From an uncultured archaeon (GTDB lineage: Archaea > Thermoproteota > Nitrososphaeria > Nitrososphaerales > CALBXV01): a DNA stretch of 19,072 bases. Within the stretch, counting starts at the first letter, position 1. The number at the start of each line of letters is the position of its first letter. Under the pieces are notes generated by a model. That model saw only the letters and a list, made by a program, of their open reading frames with translations. It searched no databases and was not told the origin of the DNA. Of this stretch, positions 12,283 through 19,072 are shown in pieces. Position numbers and translations under genes: made by a program. The DNA is taken from assembly GCA_937890045.1 (NCBI GenBank), contig CALBXV010000536.1:1-19072 (forward strand), read 5' to 3'.

Positions 12283-13887
12283 ATGGCGGTACATACAGCG
12301 ACCCCTAAGTTTCTTAGTTCTTCAACTAATCAAACGCAATCGGGAACAGGAGTAGTAGATGGCTCAGGCCTGTCTACTGGTGACCTGAGGCGGCGATACG
12401 ATTTCTCTGAAAGGTTTACTGAACTTTCTATTAGTCAAACGCCTTTTTTCAGACTTGTCTCGCAAATTGCCAAATCCCCTACGGATGATCCCCAGTTTAA
12501 GTATACTGAGAAACGTGGTTCAATCCACAAACGATACGCATACGTTGTCGGTTTTGATGACGATGGCGGTGCCAAATTCAATCAAGCTACTTTAACAGCT
12601 CAGAATGATGGCGGCACAGATATAGAAGCAGGTGATGTCCTGAGACTGTATATGGCTACTGATTACAAATCAGATGGTAATATTCAGAATATCTCAGGTC
12701 AAGCAACTGGTGCTATTGGAGTAGGTTCTGCAGGAACAGCTCCTGATTTCTTCCTAACTAATCAGATTGTAAAAATCAATCTGTCGGAAACTGATGGCGG
12801 TGACACGTCAATTAGCGATTATATCCTAATGCGAGTCACAGCGGTTGGTGCTAAGATAGACGTTGGAACTGATGCTAGTAATGTAACAGGTAGTCAAACA
12901 CTAACTGGTGCAGTAGATGTTAGGCGAATTGATGGAACTGTTGTCAGAGCTGTCTCAACATCAGCGGCTAAGGAGCTAACTTCATTCTCAAGTAATGCAC
13001 CTGACTTAACTGTTTATAACGAAGACATCGCTACTTCTCTAGAAGCAAAGCGTTGTCATGTTGTAGGCTCAGCCTATGCTGAAGGTTCTAGTCTTTCGGA
13101 TGAGACTTGGAACGATAACCCATACAGTACGTCATATGGACAGACTCAGATTTTCAGAACTGAGTTTGGTATGACGAACACTGCAAGAGCAACTGCTCTT
13201 AAATACGAACCCAACGAATGGGCACGTATTTGGAGAGATAAGTTGGTTGAGCATAAGTGGGATATTGAGCAAGCAGCTCTATTCAGTAAGCAGACCTCAA
13301 CTGGTAGTTCAAACAGTACTGTGTATTACACACAGGGAGCCATTGACTTTGTTGGTCTATCGGGAAATAGCTTCAGTCTTAATCTTGCGACTAAGACAAG
13401 CGATGATTTCCTTGATGACATGAGCAAATATATGGACCCGAGGTATAACAGTGGCTCAGCTTCTGTTTACTTCTGCGATACGGCTACATACAACTGGCTA
13501 TTAAAAGTCGGTAGTGGTAGTCATAACGCCATGTTTGCAAACATCGTTCATGACAGCCAGGATAACTATGCTGGTCGTTTTGACTTTGCAGTTGCAGGAA
13601 AGAAGAGCCTATTCGGGCTTGACCTTACTACAATAAGCACTCCTTACGGGGACATATCAGTCTCTCGTTGTATTTCACTAGACCATAGTGCTGTGAAGAT
13701 TCTTGGAGTCAACATGAAGCACGTGAAATATCGTCCTCTTGTTGGCAACGGAGTCAACAGAGACACTGCGGTTTACGTGGGTGTTCAGTCTCTAGAGAAC
13801 ACAGGTACAGACAAACGAGTTGACATGATTCTCACCGAAGGTGGGTTTGAGTGGTCAATGCCAGAAGCTCACGCTATCTGGAAATAA
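12283..13887 (+). CDS. Major capsid protein
   Basis: The product is 534 residues, starting 17 bases after the scaffold with an AAGAGGT site. The N-terminal part (LRRRYDFSERFTELSISQTP, FFRLVSQIAKSP) and the conserved helix region (YSTSYGQTQIFRTEFGMTNT, NEWARIWRDKLVEHKWDIEQ) resemble the DUF5309-like group of phage major capsid proteins, which have the HK97 fold. The C-terminal core includes the shell-type strands GKKSLFGLDLTTISTPYGDI and MILTEGGFEWSMPEAHAIW. Residues ~100-250 are a Gly/Thr/Asp-rich beta segment that may be an inserted surface domain. The gene uses somewhat more GC-rich codons than its neighbours, as highly expressed genes often do. The family is named from pattern, not from a search. 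Confidence 0.87.
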   Translation: MAVHTATPKFLSSSTNQTQSGTGVVDGSGLSTGDLRRRYDFSERFTELSISQTPFFRLVSQIAKSPTDDPQFKYTEKRGSIHKRYAYVVGFDDDGGAKFNQATLTAQNDGGTDIEAGDVLRLYMATDYKSDGNIQNISGQATGAIGVGSAGTAPDFFLTNQIVKINLSETDGGDTSISDYILMRVTAVGAKIDVGTDASNVTGSQTLTGAVDVRRIDGTVVRAVSTSAAKELTSFSSNAPDLTVYNEDIATSLEAKRCHVVGSAYAEGSSLSDETWNDNPYSTSYGQTQIFRTEFGMTNTARATALKYEPNEWARIWRDKLVEHKWDIEQAALFSKQTSTGSSNSTVYYTQGAIDFVGLSGNSFSLNLATKTSDDFLDDMSKYMDPRYNSGSASVYFCDTATYNWLLKVGSGSHNAMFANIVHDSQDNYAGRFDFAVAGKKSLFGLDLTTISTPYGDISVSRCISLDHSAVKILGVNMKHVKYRPLVGNGVNRDTAVYVGVQSLENTGTDKRVDMILTEGGFEWSMPEAHAIWK

Positions 13888-13902
13888 TAGGGAATTTTAG
13901 GA

Positions 13903-13940
13903 AGACCCTGGTGGTTTACTCCTTCTTACCATCGGGGTCT
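13903..13940 (+). terminator. Strong 12-pair hairpin after the capsid gene
   Basis: AGACCCTGGTGG at 13903-13914 pairs with CCATCGGGGTCT at 13929-13940 across a 14-base loop, using ten Watson-Crick pairs and two G-U pairs. No T-run follows, only CCCTTCCCTTATAG. It lies 15 bases after the capsid stop and 16 bases before the next start. It is likely an attenuator, an RNA end-stabiliser or a processing site rather than a full terminator. Confidence 0.6.
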
Positions 13941-13956
13941 CCCTTCCCTTATAGAA

Positions 13957-15996
13957 ATGGCACGTAAGCTTTGGCAAAAAGTAGAGGATATAACAGGTAA
14001 CGGCACAAAATCCCGTGTACTTATCGGGAATATCAATTCAGCAACGAAATGGTTAGTTTCAAGTTTACCTGAGAAATTTCTCTGGAGTGTAGCAAGTGAA
14101 CAAGAGGTTACTGGGTGGGCATCTAGTGCAGCAGCCAGCACTTCCTTGTCAGAGGGTACTACAGTTGGTACTACTTACGATAAGATTTTAGCGGTTTATC
14201 GCAACAACGGCACTGATTCCAATTCTAATCCCAAGCGTCAGTTATGTGCTGAAGTACCTGATAAGATTATATATGCTGGGGAAGATTCTTCTAGCTTATT
14301 TCACCCAACTAAGATGTTTCCCAAGTTTTACAAGCTTCGTGGAAGAGTATATATAAAACCTGCTCCAGACTATAATTCAAGTACTAATGACCAGACATAC
14401 ACAAAGCCTGGTGCTTCTAGTACTACAACAGTAGAAGATGGCGAGGGTGATAAAGGAGTTATTGTATTTGCAGCTCCCCCAGAGATAGATGAGAATACAG
14501 ATAGTTGGGTATTAGTAGAATGGGAGAACGTAGTTTTAATGTATGCAGCTTCTCTAGATTGTTTTAGAAATGCAGGAACATTACGTGAGAAAGCGGAAAC
14601 TGAGTTAGCATTGGTAGTAGATACATCTACAGGTCTCTTAAAGTCTTATGAGGATGCGGTTGGTTCATATGTATCCCCCACAGCCCCAGTTCTTCCATCA
14701 TTTAGTTTTTCGGGGTCACTTCCCGTATTTGATACTACATTAGAGTTTGACCCTACGGCTATGGGGTCTTTACCATCTTATGTATCGGAGATAATGACAT
14801 CGCTTCCAACATTGTCGGTATCGGATACTATTAGTGGATTTCCTACACTAACAGCCTCAGATTTTCCGACATATGTTGCTCCTGTCCCTCCTGCATCTCC
14901 GAACTTTTCTTATACTGTGCCCAGCTCATATACGTTACCCTCTAGTGGAATAACAATATCTTCTAGTTTGCCAACATTTGTTCCTCCGACTCCACCTACT
15001 GTATCATCTGATGTAGCTACTTTGCTTTCAAATGCAAAGTCCTTTATTACATCTACTCTTGCAGACGGTGCTAGTAATACTGCAGATTCATTTATTAAGC
15101 ATTTTACTGATGAGGATGCTGAAATGGCAAATATGTCAGCTCAGGGAGCACAAACAGAACTTGCTACAGCAGCTCAGAACCTTAGCAAGTTTCAACATGA
15201 AGTAGGTAAGTACTCACAAGAAGTACAAGCCCAAACACAGAAAGTAACACAAGATATTGCAAAATACAATGCAGAGGTGCAGAGTGATGTACAGAATGCA
15301 CAGGTATTGTTAAACTCATATGCATCTGAGCAAAAAGATAAAGACAAAGATTTAGAAGCATCAATACAAGACTATACTCAGACACTTTCCAAGTATCAAG
15401 CTGATGTAAATGCTGAAACATCTAGATTCTCTGGTATTTTACAGAAAGTTGTTCAACAGTATTCTACAGAAGCAGATAAGCTTATTGCACAATACGGAGC
15501 TGAAACTGGTGCTAATACTCAGGAGTTCACAGCTAAGGTTGGTGCATATGTGAATGAGTTCCAGGCGAAAGTACAACAAGCTATACAAAAGTATCAGGCT
15601 GAAGTAAGAACAGCGATAGATGTATTTAATGCAAAACTTCAAGCAACAGTACAAGAGTATAGTGCAAAAGTTCAGACGTATGTATCTGAGAATCAGCTTA
15701 GACTTACAGAATATCAGAACAAAGCACAACAAGAAATATCTAAATATCAAGCTGTAGTAGCTGGTGAATCAGCAAAGTTTCAAGGAGGTTTGGCTAAAGC
15801 TAAGAGGTTCTTTGAGACTTCTCAAGCAAGGTCTGGCTCAGCTGGTATATATTTACAAGATGCGCAAGCTGAATTTCAGAGAGCGGTTACATTATATCAA
15901 TGGGCTGTAAATGAATTAGGAGCTGCCACAGGTGCATCCGCAGCACCACCGCAGCAACAGACGGAACAACGCGGAGAGGAGAACGCAAGTACGTAA
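13957..15996 (+). CDS. Large structural protein: connector-like N-terminus, Pro/Ser linker, long periodic coiled coil
   Basis: The product is 679 residues. Residues 1-235 resemble phage neck/adaptor proteins (WQKVEDITG at the start, KILAVYRNNG, then FPKFYKLRGRVYIKPAPDYN, and a helical end). Residues ~240-350 are a Pro/Ser/Phe linker with repeated LPSF/LPTF/FPTY-like units. Residues ~385-650 are a long helix with aromatic residues at fixed 11- and 18-residue spacing. The tail is Gln/Glu-rich and disordered. No Shine-Dalgarno is seen before the ATG, and a hairpin ends 16 bases upstream. Gene order (after capsid, before connectors) points to a virion protein at the neck or tail; whether the coil is external or lies inside the head is unknown. 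Long coil proteins in this position are otherwise annotated only as coil-containing. Confidence 0.75.
   Translation: MARKLWQKVEDITGNGTKSRVLIGNINSATKWLVSSLPEKFLWSVASEQEVTGWASSAAASTSLSEGTTVGTTYDKILAVYRNNGTDSNSNPKRQLCAEVPDKIIYAGEDSSSLFHPTKMFPKFYKLRGRVYIKPAPDYNSSTNDQTYTKPGASSTTTVEDGEGDKGVIVFAAPPEIDENTDSWVLVEWENVVLMYAASLDCFRNAGTLREKAETELALVVDTSTGLLKSYEDAVGSYVSPTAPVLPSFSFSGSLPVFDTTLEFDPTAMGSLPSYVSEIMTSLPTLSVSDTISGFPTLTASDFPTYVAPVPPASPNFSYTVPSSYTLPSSGITISSSLPTFVPPTPPTVSSDVATLLSNAKSFITSTLADGASNTADSFIKHFTDEDAEMANMSAQGAQTELATAAQNLSKFQHEVGKYSQEVQAQTQKVTQDIAKYNAEVQSDVQNAQVLLNSYASEQKDKDKDLEASIQDYTQTLSKYQADVNAETSRFSGILQKVVQQYSTEADKLIAQYGAETGANTQEFTAKVGAYVNEFQAKVQQAIQKYQAEVRTAIDVFNAKLQATVQEYSAKVQTYVSENQLRLTEYQNKAQQEISKYQAVVAGESAKFQGGLAKAKRFFETSQARSGSAGIYLQDAQAEFQRAVTLYQWAVNELGAATGASAAPPQQQTEQRGEENAST
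15190..15780 (+). repeat. Coding region of 11/18-residue helical repeats
   Basis: Within the 13957-15996 gene, aromatic residues sit at 412, 419, 437, 455, 473 and 480. They then recur every 11 residues at 491, 502, 513, 524, 535, 546, 557 and 568, followed by 575, 586, 597 and 608. The shifts are therefore 7, 11 or 18 (11+7). The unit resembles KYQAEV....I..F, and related DNA words such as AAGTATCAAGCTGA recur. Confidence 0.8.
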
Positions 15997-16799
15997 TGGC
16001 TGCAGGTCGCTCTAGGTTGTTCGGTAAAATAGGAGGTGCAGATACTGATGCCATTAGAGCTGCTGAAAGTGAACAATCTTTAAGAGTAAAAAACCTTCTT
16101 GCTGGCGCCTCTGGCCCTCTTGGTAATCCTTTTATACAGAAGCTTGGAGCGACTCTTTTAGGACAATTAAATCAGCCTCTAAGTGAGTTTGAGCCTATGT
16201 TAAGAGGAGATGAAGAAGAATATAGTAATTATGGAGAAGGATGGAGAGGTGAAGCTGGAGAAAGACATTCTACTGCTATAACTGGTGACTTTGAACAACG
16301 GTCAGTTGAAATAAACGACAGAGCAAAACAAAATGTGAGTAGAGAAATTACAGCATTTAATCTACCTGAGTCATTTACGAAAAGTGGTGGTATGAAAGGA
16401 TTGCTTCCTGATGTTCATAGGCTTGTAGAAAGGTCATATCAAGAAGGGGACGCAGAGTTTGGACGTGAAGATTCTAGAGTTATTACTCCGTATTATAGCG
16501 AAGAGGTTAAAGAAGATTATAATCCAGAGTGGAGAGTAGATAGATACTCTGGTAAAAATACCCCAGTAAGGAATTTTGCAACGGGAGGGGAAGCGGGTGG
16601 CGATTATGATAGAAGCTATTTCAAGGGAAAAGAGAATGTGGCTGAAAAATTACATAGAGTATTTGGAGGCTCACGTTTAGATGATGCTCTTACTAAAATG
16701 GAGACTAGGTTAATGGAGCAAGAGAAATATGATAGTCCTCTTGCAAAAATGTTAAATATGAAGATTGGGTCTGAAGTAAATAGAATAACTAATTATTAA
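15996..16799 (+). CDS. Hypothetical virion-associated protein (267 aa)
   Basis: The start ATG overlaps the previous stop by one base (TAATG) and GGAGAGGAG lies upstream, though a little far. The N-terminal ~70 residues are small-residue and Leu-rich (LLAGASGPLGNPFIQKLGAT). The middle is Gly/Glu-rich and polar (DEEEYSNYGEGWRGEAGERH). The C-terminal third is basic and helical, ending KMLNMKIGSEVNRITNY. No family or catalytic motif is recognised. Its place between the coil protein and the connector genes suggests a minor structural or assembly protein. Confidence 0.65.
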   Translation: MAAGRSRLFGKIGGADTDAIRAAESEQSLRVKNLLAGASGPLGNPFIQKLGATLLGQLNQPLSEFEPMLRGDEEEYSNYGEGWRGEAGERHSTAITGDFEQRSVEINDRAKQNVSREITAFNLPESFTKSGGMKGLLPDVHRLVERSYQEGDAEFGREDSRVITPYYSEEVKEDYNPEWRVDRYSGKNTPVRNFATGGEAGGDYDRSYFKGKENVAEKLHRVFGGSRLDDALTKMETRLMEQEKYDSPLAKMLNMKIGSEVNRITNY

Positions 16800-16807
16800 G
16801 GTATGAT

Positions 16808-17086
16808 ATGACAGTATTAGAGATAATGGAAAGAGCTGGGGCTGACAGCACAAATTTAACTGTTGCATGGATTAAAGATGCCGTGAACATGATTCAGTCT
16901 AACACTAAACATGATTTAAAAGTAAAAAAGATGGCTCTTACTAAGAATACAAGAGACTATGATTTACCATCTGACCTCATGTCTATTGATTCTGTAAGTC
17001 TCTTGGATACGCAGGATGATAATAAATACAAGATAATAAGCAGAATGGTAAGTACTCCAATAGTGAGTGAGGACACAAATCCATGA
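16808..17086 (+). CDS. Head-tail connector-like protein, N-terminal half
   Basis: The product is 92 residues. An N-terminal helix-rich part (VLEIMERAGADS, then VAWIKDAVNMIQSNT) is followed by KKMALTKNTRDYDLPSDLMS and SVSLLDTQDDNKYKIISRM. This reads like the N-terminal half of P22 gp4-type or related phage connector proteins: helices that sit on the portal, then a strand 'RxYxLPxD'. The protein stops at 17086 after SEDTNP, where the family would continue. The next ORF (17083-17568) begins in the -1 frame with the matching second half and an ATGA overlap. AAGG precedes the ATG. It could be a real split gene, a programmed frameshift or a single-base error. Confidence 0.65.
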   Translation: MTVLEIMERAGADSTNLTVAWIKDAVNMIQSNTKHDLKVKKMALTKNTRDYDLPSDLMSIDSVSLLDTQDDNKYKIISRMVSTPIVSEDTNP

Positions 17087-17568
17087 GTTCAAGTGTAAAT
17101 ACTGGATGGTTTTGGAGACTTAAAGGAAAGAAGCTCCATATCTATCGCTTAAAGAGAAGTGGAGCAGGTAGTATTAGAGCTAATGGCTCCTTGACTTCTG
17201 GTGGAGATGAGCTTGTATACCCAGATGAGACTATTTCTAATGGTATAAGATTAGAATATACTGCGTATATAGAACCATTTGTAGATACAGACCCTTCAGT
17301 CCTTGCTTCTGATTCAAGTGAGACAAGTTGGTCTAACGCTTCACTTACTGAGGTGACTTCTCCTGACGAGTCAAGTCACGTTAATCTGAATAGAATGTTA
17401 AGTCTTGCCGTTGTAAGTTATGTTAAGGCTATGCTGGCAGAGATGGGCGGTGAAGTACAGTCAAAAGAGTATTATATGAGAGAATTTTTTAAGAAGGTTT
17501 CTGACAATGAAAGTAATAAGCGAATGCAGAGTATAACTTATCCAGTTTCTCCATTTGCAGTGAGGTAA
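17083..17568 (+). CDS. Head-tail connector-like protein, C-terminal half
   Basis: The product is 161 residues, with its ATG overlapping the previous stop (ATGA). It begins SSSVNTGWFWRLKGKKLHIY, the 'WyFeggkl.iy' strand that usually follows the LPSD/IxR segment of connector proteins. It continues GIRLEYTAYIEPFVDTDPS and ends in a helical part (MLSLAVVSYVKAMLAEMGG, then YYMREFFKKVSDN). Together with the 16808 product it makes a continuous ~253-residue adaptor, so the two halves probably work as one protein. If truly separate, the parts would have to assemble after translation. The break could be natural or a sequence error. Confidence 0.65.
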   Translation: MSSSVNTGWFWRLKGKKLHIYRLKRSGAGSIRANGSLTSGGDELVYPDETISNGIRLEYTAYIEPFVDTDPSVLASDSSETSWSNASLTEVTSPDESSHVNLNRMLSLAVVSYVKAMLAEMGGEVQSKEYYMREFFKKVSDNESNKRMQSITYPVSPFAVR

Positions 17569-17571
17569 AAT

Positions 17572-18072
17572 ATGGCTAATCAAATAAGGATACATACTTC
17601 GTGTGAAATTGTTAATGATAACAGTGTTGCGAATGAAGGATCGGCAGCTGGCGATTATACACATTTAGCGTTAGATGTTCATGCTGATTCACGTTCATGG
17701 GGTGGTAATTATAATATAGCACAAGCATATGATTCTGCCACTCCCGCTGTGTGTTATTGGAACGGTGCAGTTGTAGACATTGCAAGTGCAGATGGAGGAT
17801 TAGGTGATAGTGTTTGGAATGTAGACAATACCGCTCCTGTGGGAACTATCCCGACTACAGCCCATGTTGTTGCAGTTGAATATGTAAGTGAATTAGGCAC
17901 TGCAACTGTTACTGTCCAAATTAATTCAGAAGTTCATGCGCTTTTAGTCGGTGGTGATGCGATTGTAATTCCATTACATGCTGGCGAAGCTGTGGCAAAT
18001 ATTGAAATATTTTCAGCAGAATATGATAGCAGCAATCAAGCAACAGTTAATGTAATGATAGCAGGAGTTTAA
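17572..18072 (+). CDS. Beta-rich structural protein (166 aa), unknown
   Basis: GAGGTAAAAT precedes the ATG. The sequence is low in Lys/Arg and rich in Ala, Val, Thr, Asp and Gly, with many short beta strands (AHVVAVEYVSELGTATVTVQ, then AIVIPLHAGEAVANIEIFSA). This suggests a beta-sandwich or beta-prism virion protein such as a decoration or tail-surface protein. There is no signal peptide or membrane segment. A similar composition in the next two genes supports a cluster of surface proteins. The exact role is unknown. Confidence 0.65.
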   Translation: MANQIRIHTSCEIVNDNSVANEGSAAGDYTHLALDVHADSRSWGGNYNIAQAYDSATPAVCYWNGAVVDIASADGGLGDSVWNVDNTAPVGTIPTTAHVVAVEYVSELGTATVTVQINSEVHALLVGGDAIVIPLHAGEAVANIEIFSAEYDSSNQATVNVMIAGV

Positions 18073-18091
18073 TAAATAACAGGAGTTAATT

Positions 18092-18349
18092 ATGGCAGCA
18101 AAAGCAGGAACAGCTAAAGGTCTAATGGATTTTCCGATGGCGGAATCCGTAGCACCTTATGTTAAAGCAGTGCAAGTAGTAGCTGATACTGATTACGAGG
18201 CTTGTAGAGCAGTATTCAGTAAAACAGCTGCGGCTCATGTACTTACAGTAGGTGGGTCAGCAATTACTTTTACAGGTATGACGGCTGGAACGGTATATCC
18301 GATTTCATCTACAAAATGCACATCAACAAACGTAATATTTTTGTATTAG
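18092..18349 (+). CDS. Small beta-rich surface protein (85 aa)
   Basis: AGGAG precedes the ATG. The C-terminal part follows a pattern common in small phage virion proteins: KTAAAHVLTVGGSAITFTGM, then TAGTVYPISSTKCTSTNVIF, ending LY (strand, 'aGt.yPi', 'TnvifLY'). It is probably a compact beta fold that caps or decorates the particle. Basis: pattern recognition only. It ends exactly where the next gene begins (TAGATG). Confidence 0.62.
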   Translation: MAAKAGTAKGLMDFPMAESVAPYVKAVQVVADTDYEACRAVFSKTAAAHVLTVGGSAITFTGMTAGTVYPISSTKCTSTNVIFLY

Positions 18350-18790
18350 ATGCCCGAAGCAAGTAAATCATATGCAAATTGGGAGATTCTGCAGGATGCT
18401 GATGCAGATATTACTGTTCAGTTCAATGATGCATATCCTATTGATAACTATACTTATAAGGCTAGGATAGTGAAAGAATTTGATGGCACTACATTCGTTT
18501 TTGGTGACGAGGGAAGTATAGATTATATAGAAATTGACCAGACTGACAGGACTGCTGCTCCGTCTGATGGTGGTGGACAGGTTTATGGAGTTATTACTAA
18601 AGCTGGTGGAGATGGTGAATCTGGGTCTACTCCCATTATGACTATAAAGCTTTACGCGCGTCAGACAAAGCGTTTGCCAGATAGTTTTGAAGGATATTGG
18701 GATTTACTTGAGTTAGATGATGCTGGTGGATACACAAGACAGACACAAGGTGAGGTTATTGTTAATAATAGTGCAGCAAAGAGATTTTAA
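18350..18790 (+). CDS. Tail/baseplate-type beta protein (146 aa)
   Basis: The ATG follows the previous stop with no gap. The fold pattern matches a widespread phage beta domain: WEILQDADADITVQFNDAYP, then IDNYTYKARIVKEF, a run ending MTIKLYARQTKRLPDSFEGY, and WDLLELDDAGGYTRQTQGEV ending IVNNSAAKRF. The family usually reads 'g....l.l...d..G.pvdLtgyt....ir ... G.y.YdlEl.d..G.v.r.leG...v....tr' and occurs in minor tail or upper baseplate proteins. It lies two bases before the tail fibre-like gene, which supports a tail role. The function is assigned by pattern and context. Confidence 0.68.
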   Translation: MPEASKSYANWEILQDADADITVQFNDAYPIDNYTYKARIVKEFDGTTFVFGDEGSIDYIEIDQTDRTAAPSDGGGQVYGVITKAGGDGESGSTPIMTIKLYARQTKRLPDSFEGYWDLLELDDAGGYTRQTQGEVIVNNSAAKRF

Positions 18791-18792
18791 TT

Positions 18793-19072
18793 ATGCCTGA
18801 TGTAAGTACAAAAAGTTTCGGAACTAATGTTGTATCAAAGACAACAGACAGTTTCAGTATAAATTCAGCAGCAATTCCCCATAGCAGTACAAATGTAACT
18901 GCTACAAATGTGAGGGATGCTATTGAAGAAGTCGCAACACAGGTTGCAGTGGGAGCAACAGCCCCAACTGGGGCGGCTGTTACCGAAGGTGATTTGTGGT
19001 ACGACACAGATGACGATCAATTATTTGTGAGGAGAGATAGTTCTTGGACTGAGATGGTTCAAGAAGACCTCA
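18793..19072 (+). CDS. Tail fibre-like protein, N-terminal part (cut by window edge)
   Basis: 93 codons are visible. The N-terminus is Ser/Thr/Asn-rich and low-complexity (VSTKSFGTNVVSKTTDSFSI). ATNVRDAIEEVATQV is the 'nv..Ai.e..' fibre-repeat helix common in tail fibres. GDLWYDTDDDQLFVRRDSSW matches the 'GdlWyd...g.lyvr..s.W' repeat found in many phage fibre and neck-fibre proteins. The protein is presumably much longer beyond the window and would contact the host surface. No ribosome site is evident at the ATG; the start lies two bases after the previous stop, so coupling is likely. Confidence 0.75.
   Translation, partial: MPDVSTKSFGTNVVSKTTDSFSINSAAIPHSSTNVTATNVRDAIEEVATQVAVGATAPTGAAVTEGDLWYDTDDDQLFVRRDSSWTEMVQEDL

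Noticed and set aside
15439..15750. Minus-strand ORF that looks like a membrane protein
   Set aside because: It is antisense to the Gln/Lys/Glu-rich coil repeats, which translate in reverse as Leu/Cys/Phe-rich shadows.

Overview
The window is part of a tailed double-stranded DNA phage genome, most likely a short-tailed (podovirus-like) virus. It may come from an environmental, possibly marine, contig. The evidence is a full late cassette in order: small terminase, large terminase, endolysin, P22-type portal, scaffold, major capsid protein and connector-like proteins, then beta-rich tail or decoration proteins and the start of a tail fibre. No tape-measure, tube or sheath gene is seen. The DNA is AT-rich. 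There is no integrase, rRNA, convincing tRNA, CRISPR array or insertion sequence. The host cannot be named from this sequence.

Layout: two opposed transcription units diverge from a control region at about 3103-3269. Leftward (positions 1-3102, minus strand) lies a tight run of ten small genes of unknown function, typical of phage early or accessory regions. Several are linked by ATGA or short overlaps, several encode Cys-rich or coiled-coil proteins, and two (506-685 and 2140-2298) are easily missed because they are short. A 260-base spacer (2594-2853) inside this arm is full of inverted repeats and has no gene. Rightward (3270 to the end, plus strand) lies the late operon. The control region has a clear sigma70-type promoter for the rightward genes, an extended -10 for the leftward genes, and a 25-base near-palindrome that could be an operator.

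Late operon: a short polar gene containing a G8/G8 mirror repeat and a small acidic gene come first. They are followed by a small terminase with an extra N-terminal domain, a zinc-ribbon metallophosphoesterase, two small unknown genes, and the large terminase, so packaging is led by the TerS/TerL pair. Three unknown proteins come next, one with a hydrophobic segment like the pre-toxin segment of polymorphic toxins. The M15-type endolysin follows; it carries in its +1 frame a 66-codon ORF with two membrane segments that looks like a holin. Then come portal, scaffold and capsid protein. A strong hairpin separates the capsid gene from a 679-residue connector/coiled-coil protein. Last are an unknown protein, an apparent head-tail connector split into two overlapping reading frames, three beta-rich proteins and a truncated tail fibre.

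The observations most worth following up are the embedded two-membrane ORF, the 11/18-residue helical repeat of the long coil protein, the split connector, the zinc-ribbon phosphoesterase between the terminase genes, the divergent control region and the G8 mirror repeat. All functional calls come from reading motifs and gene order; no database search was run.
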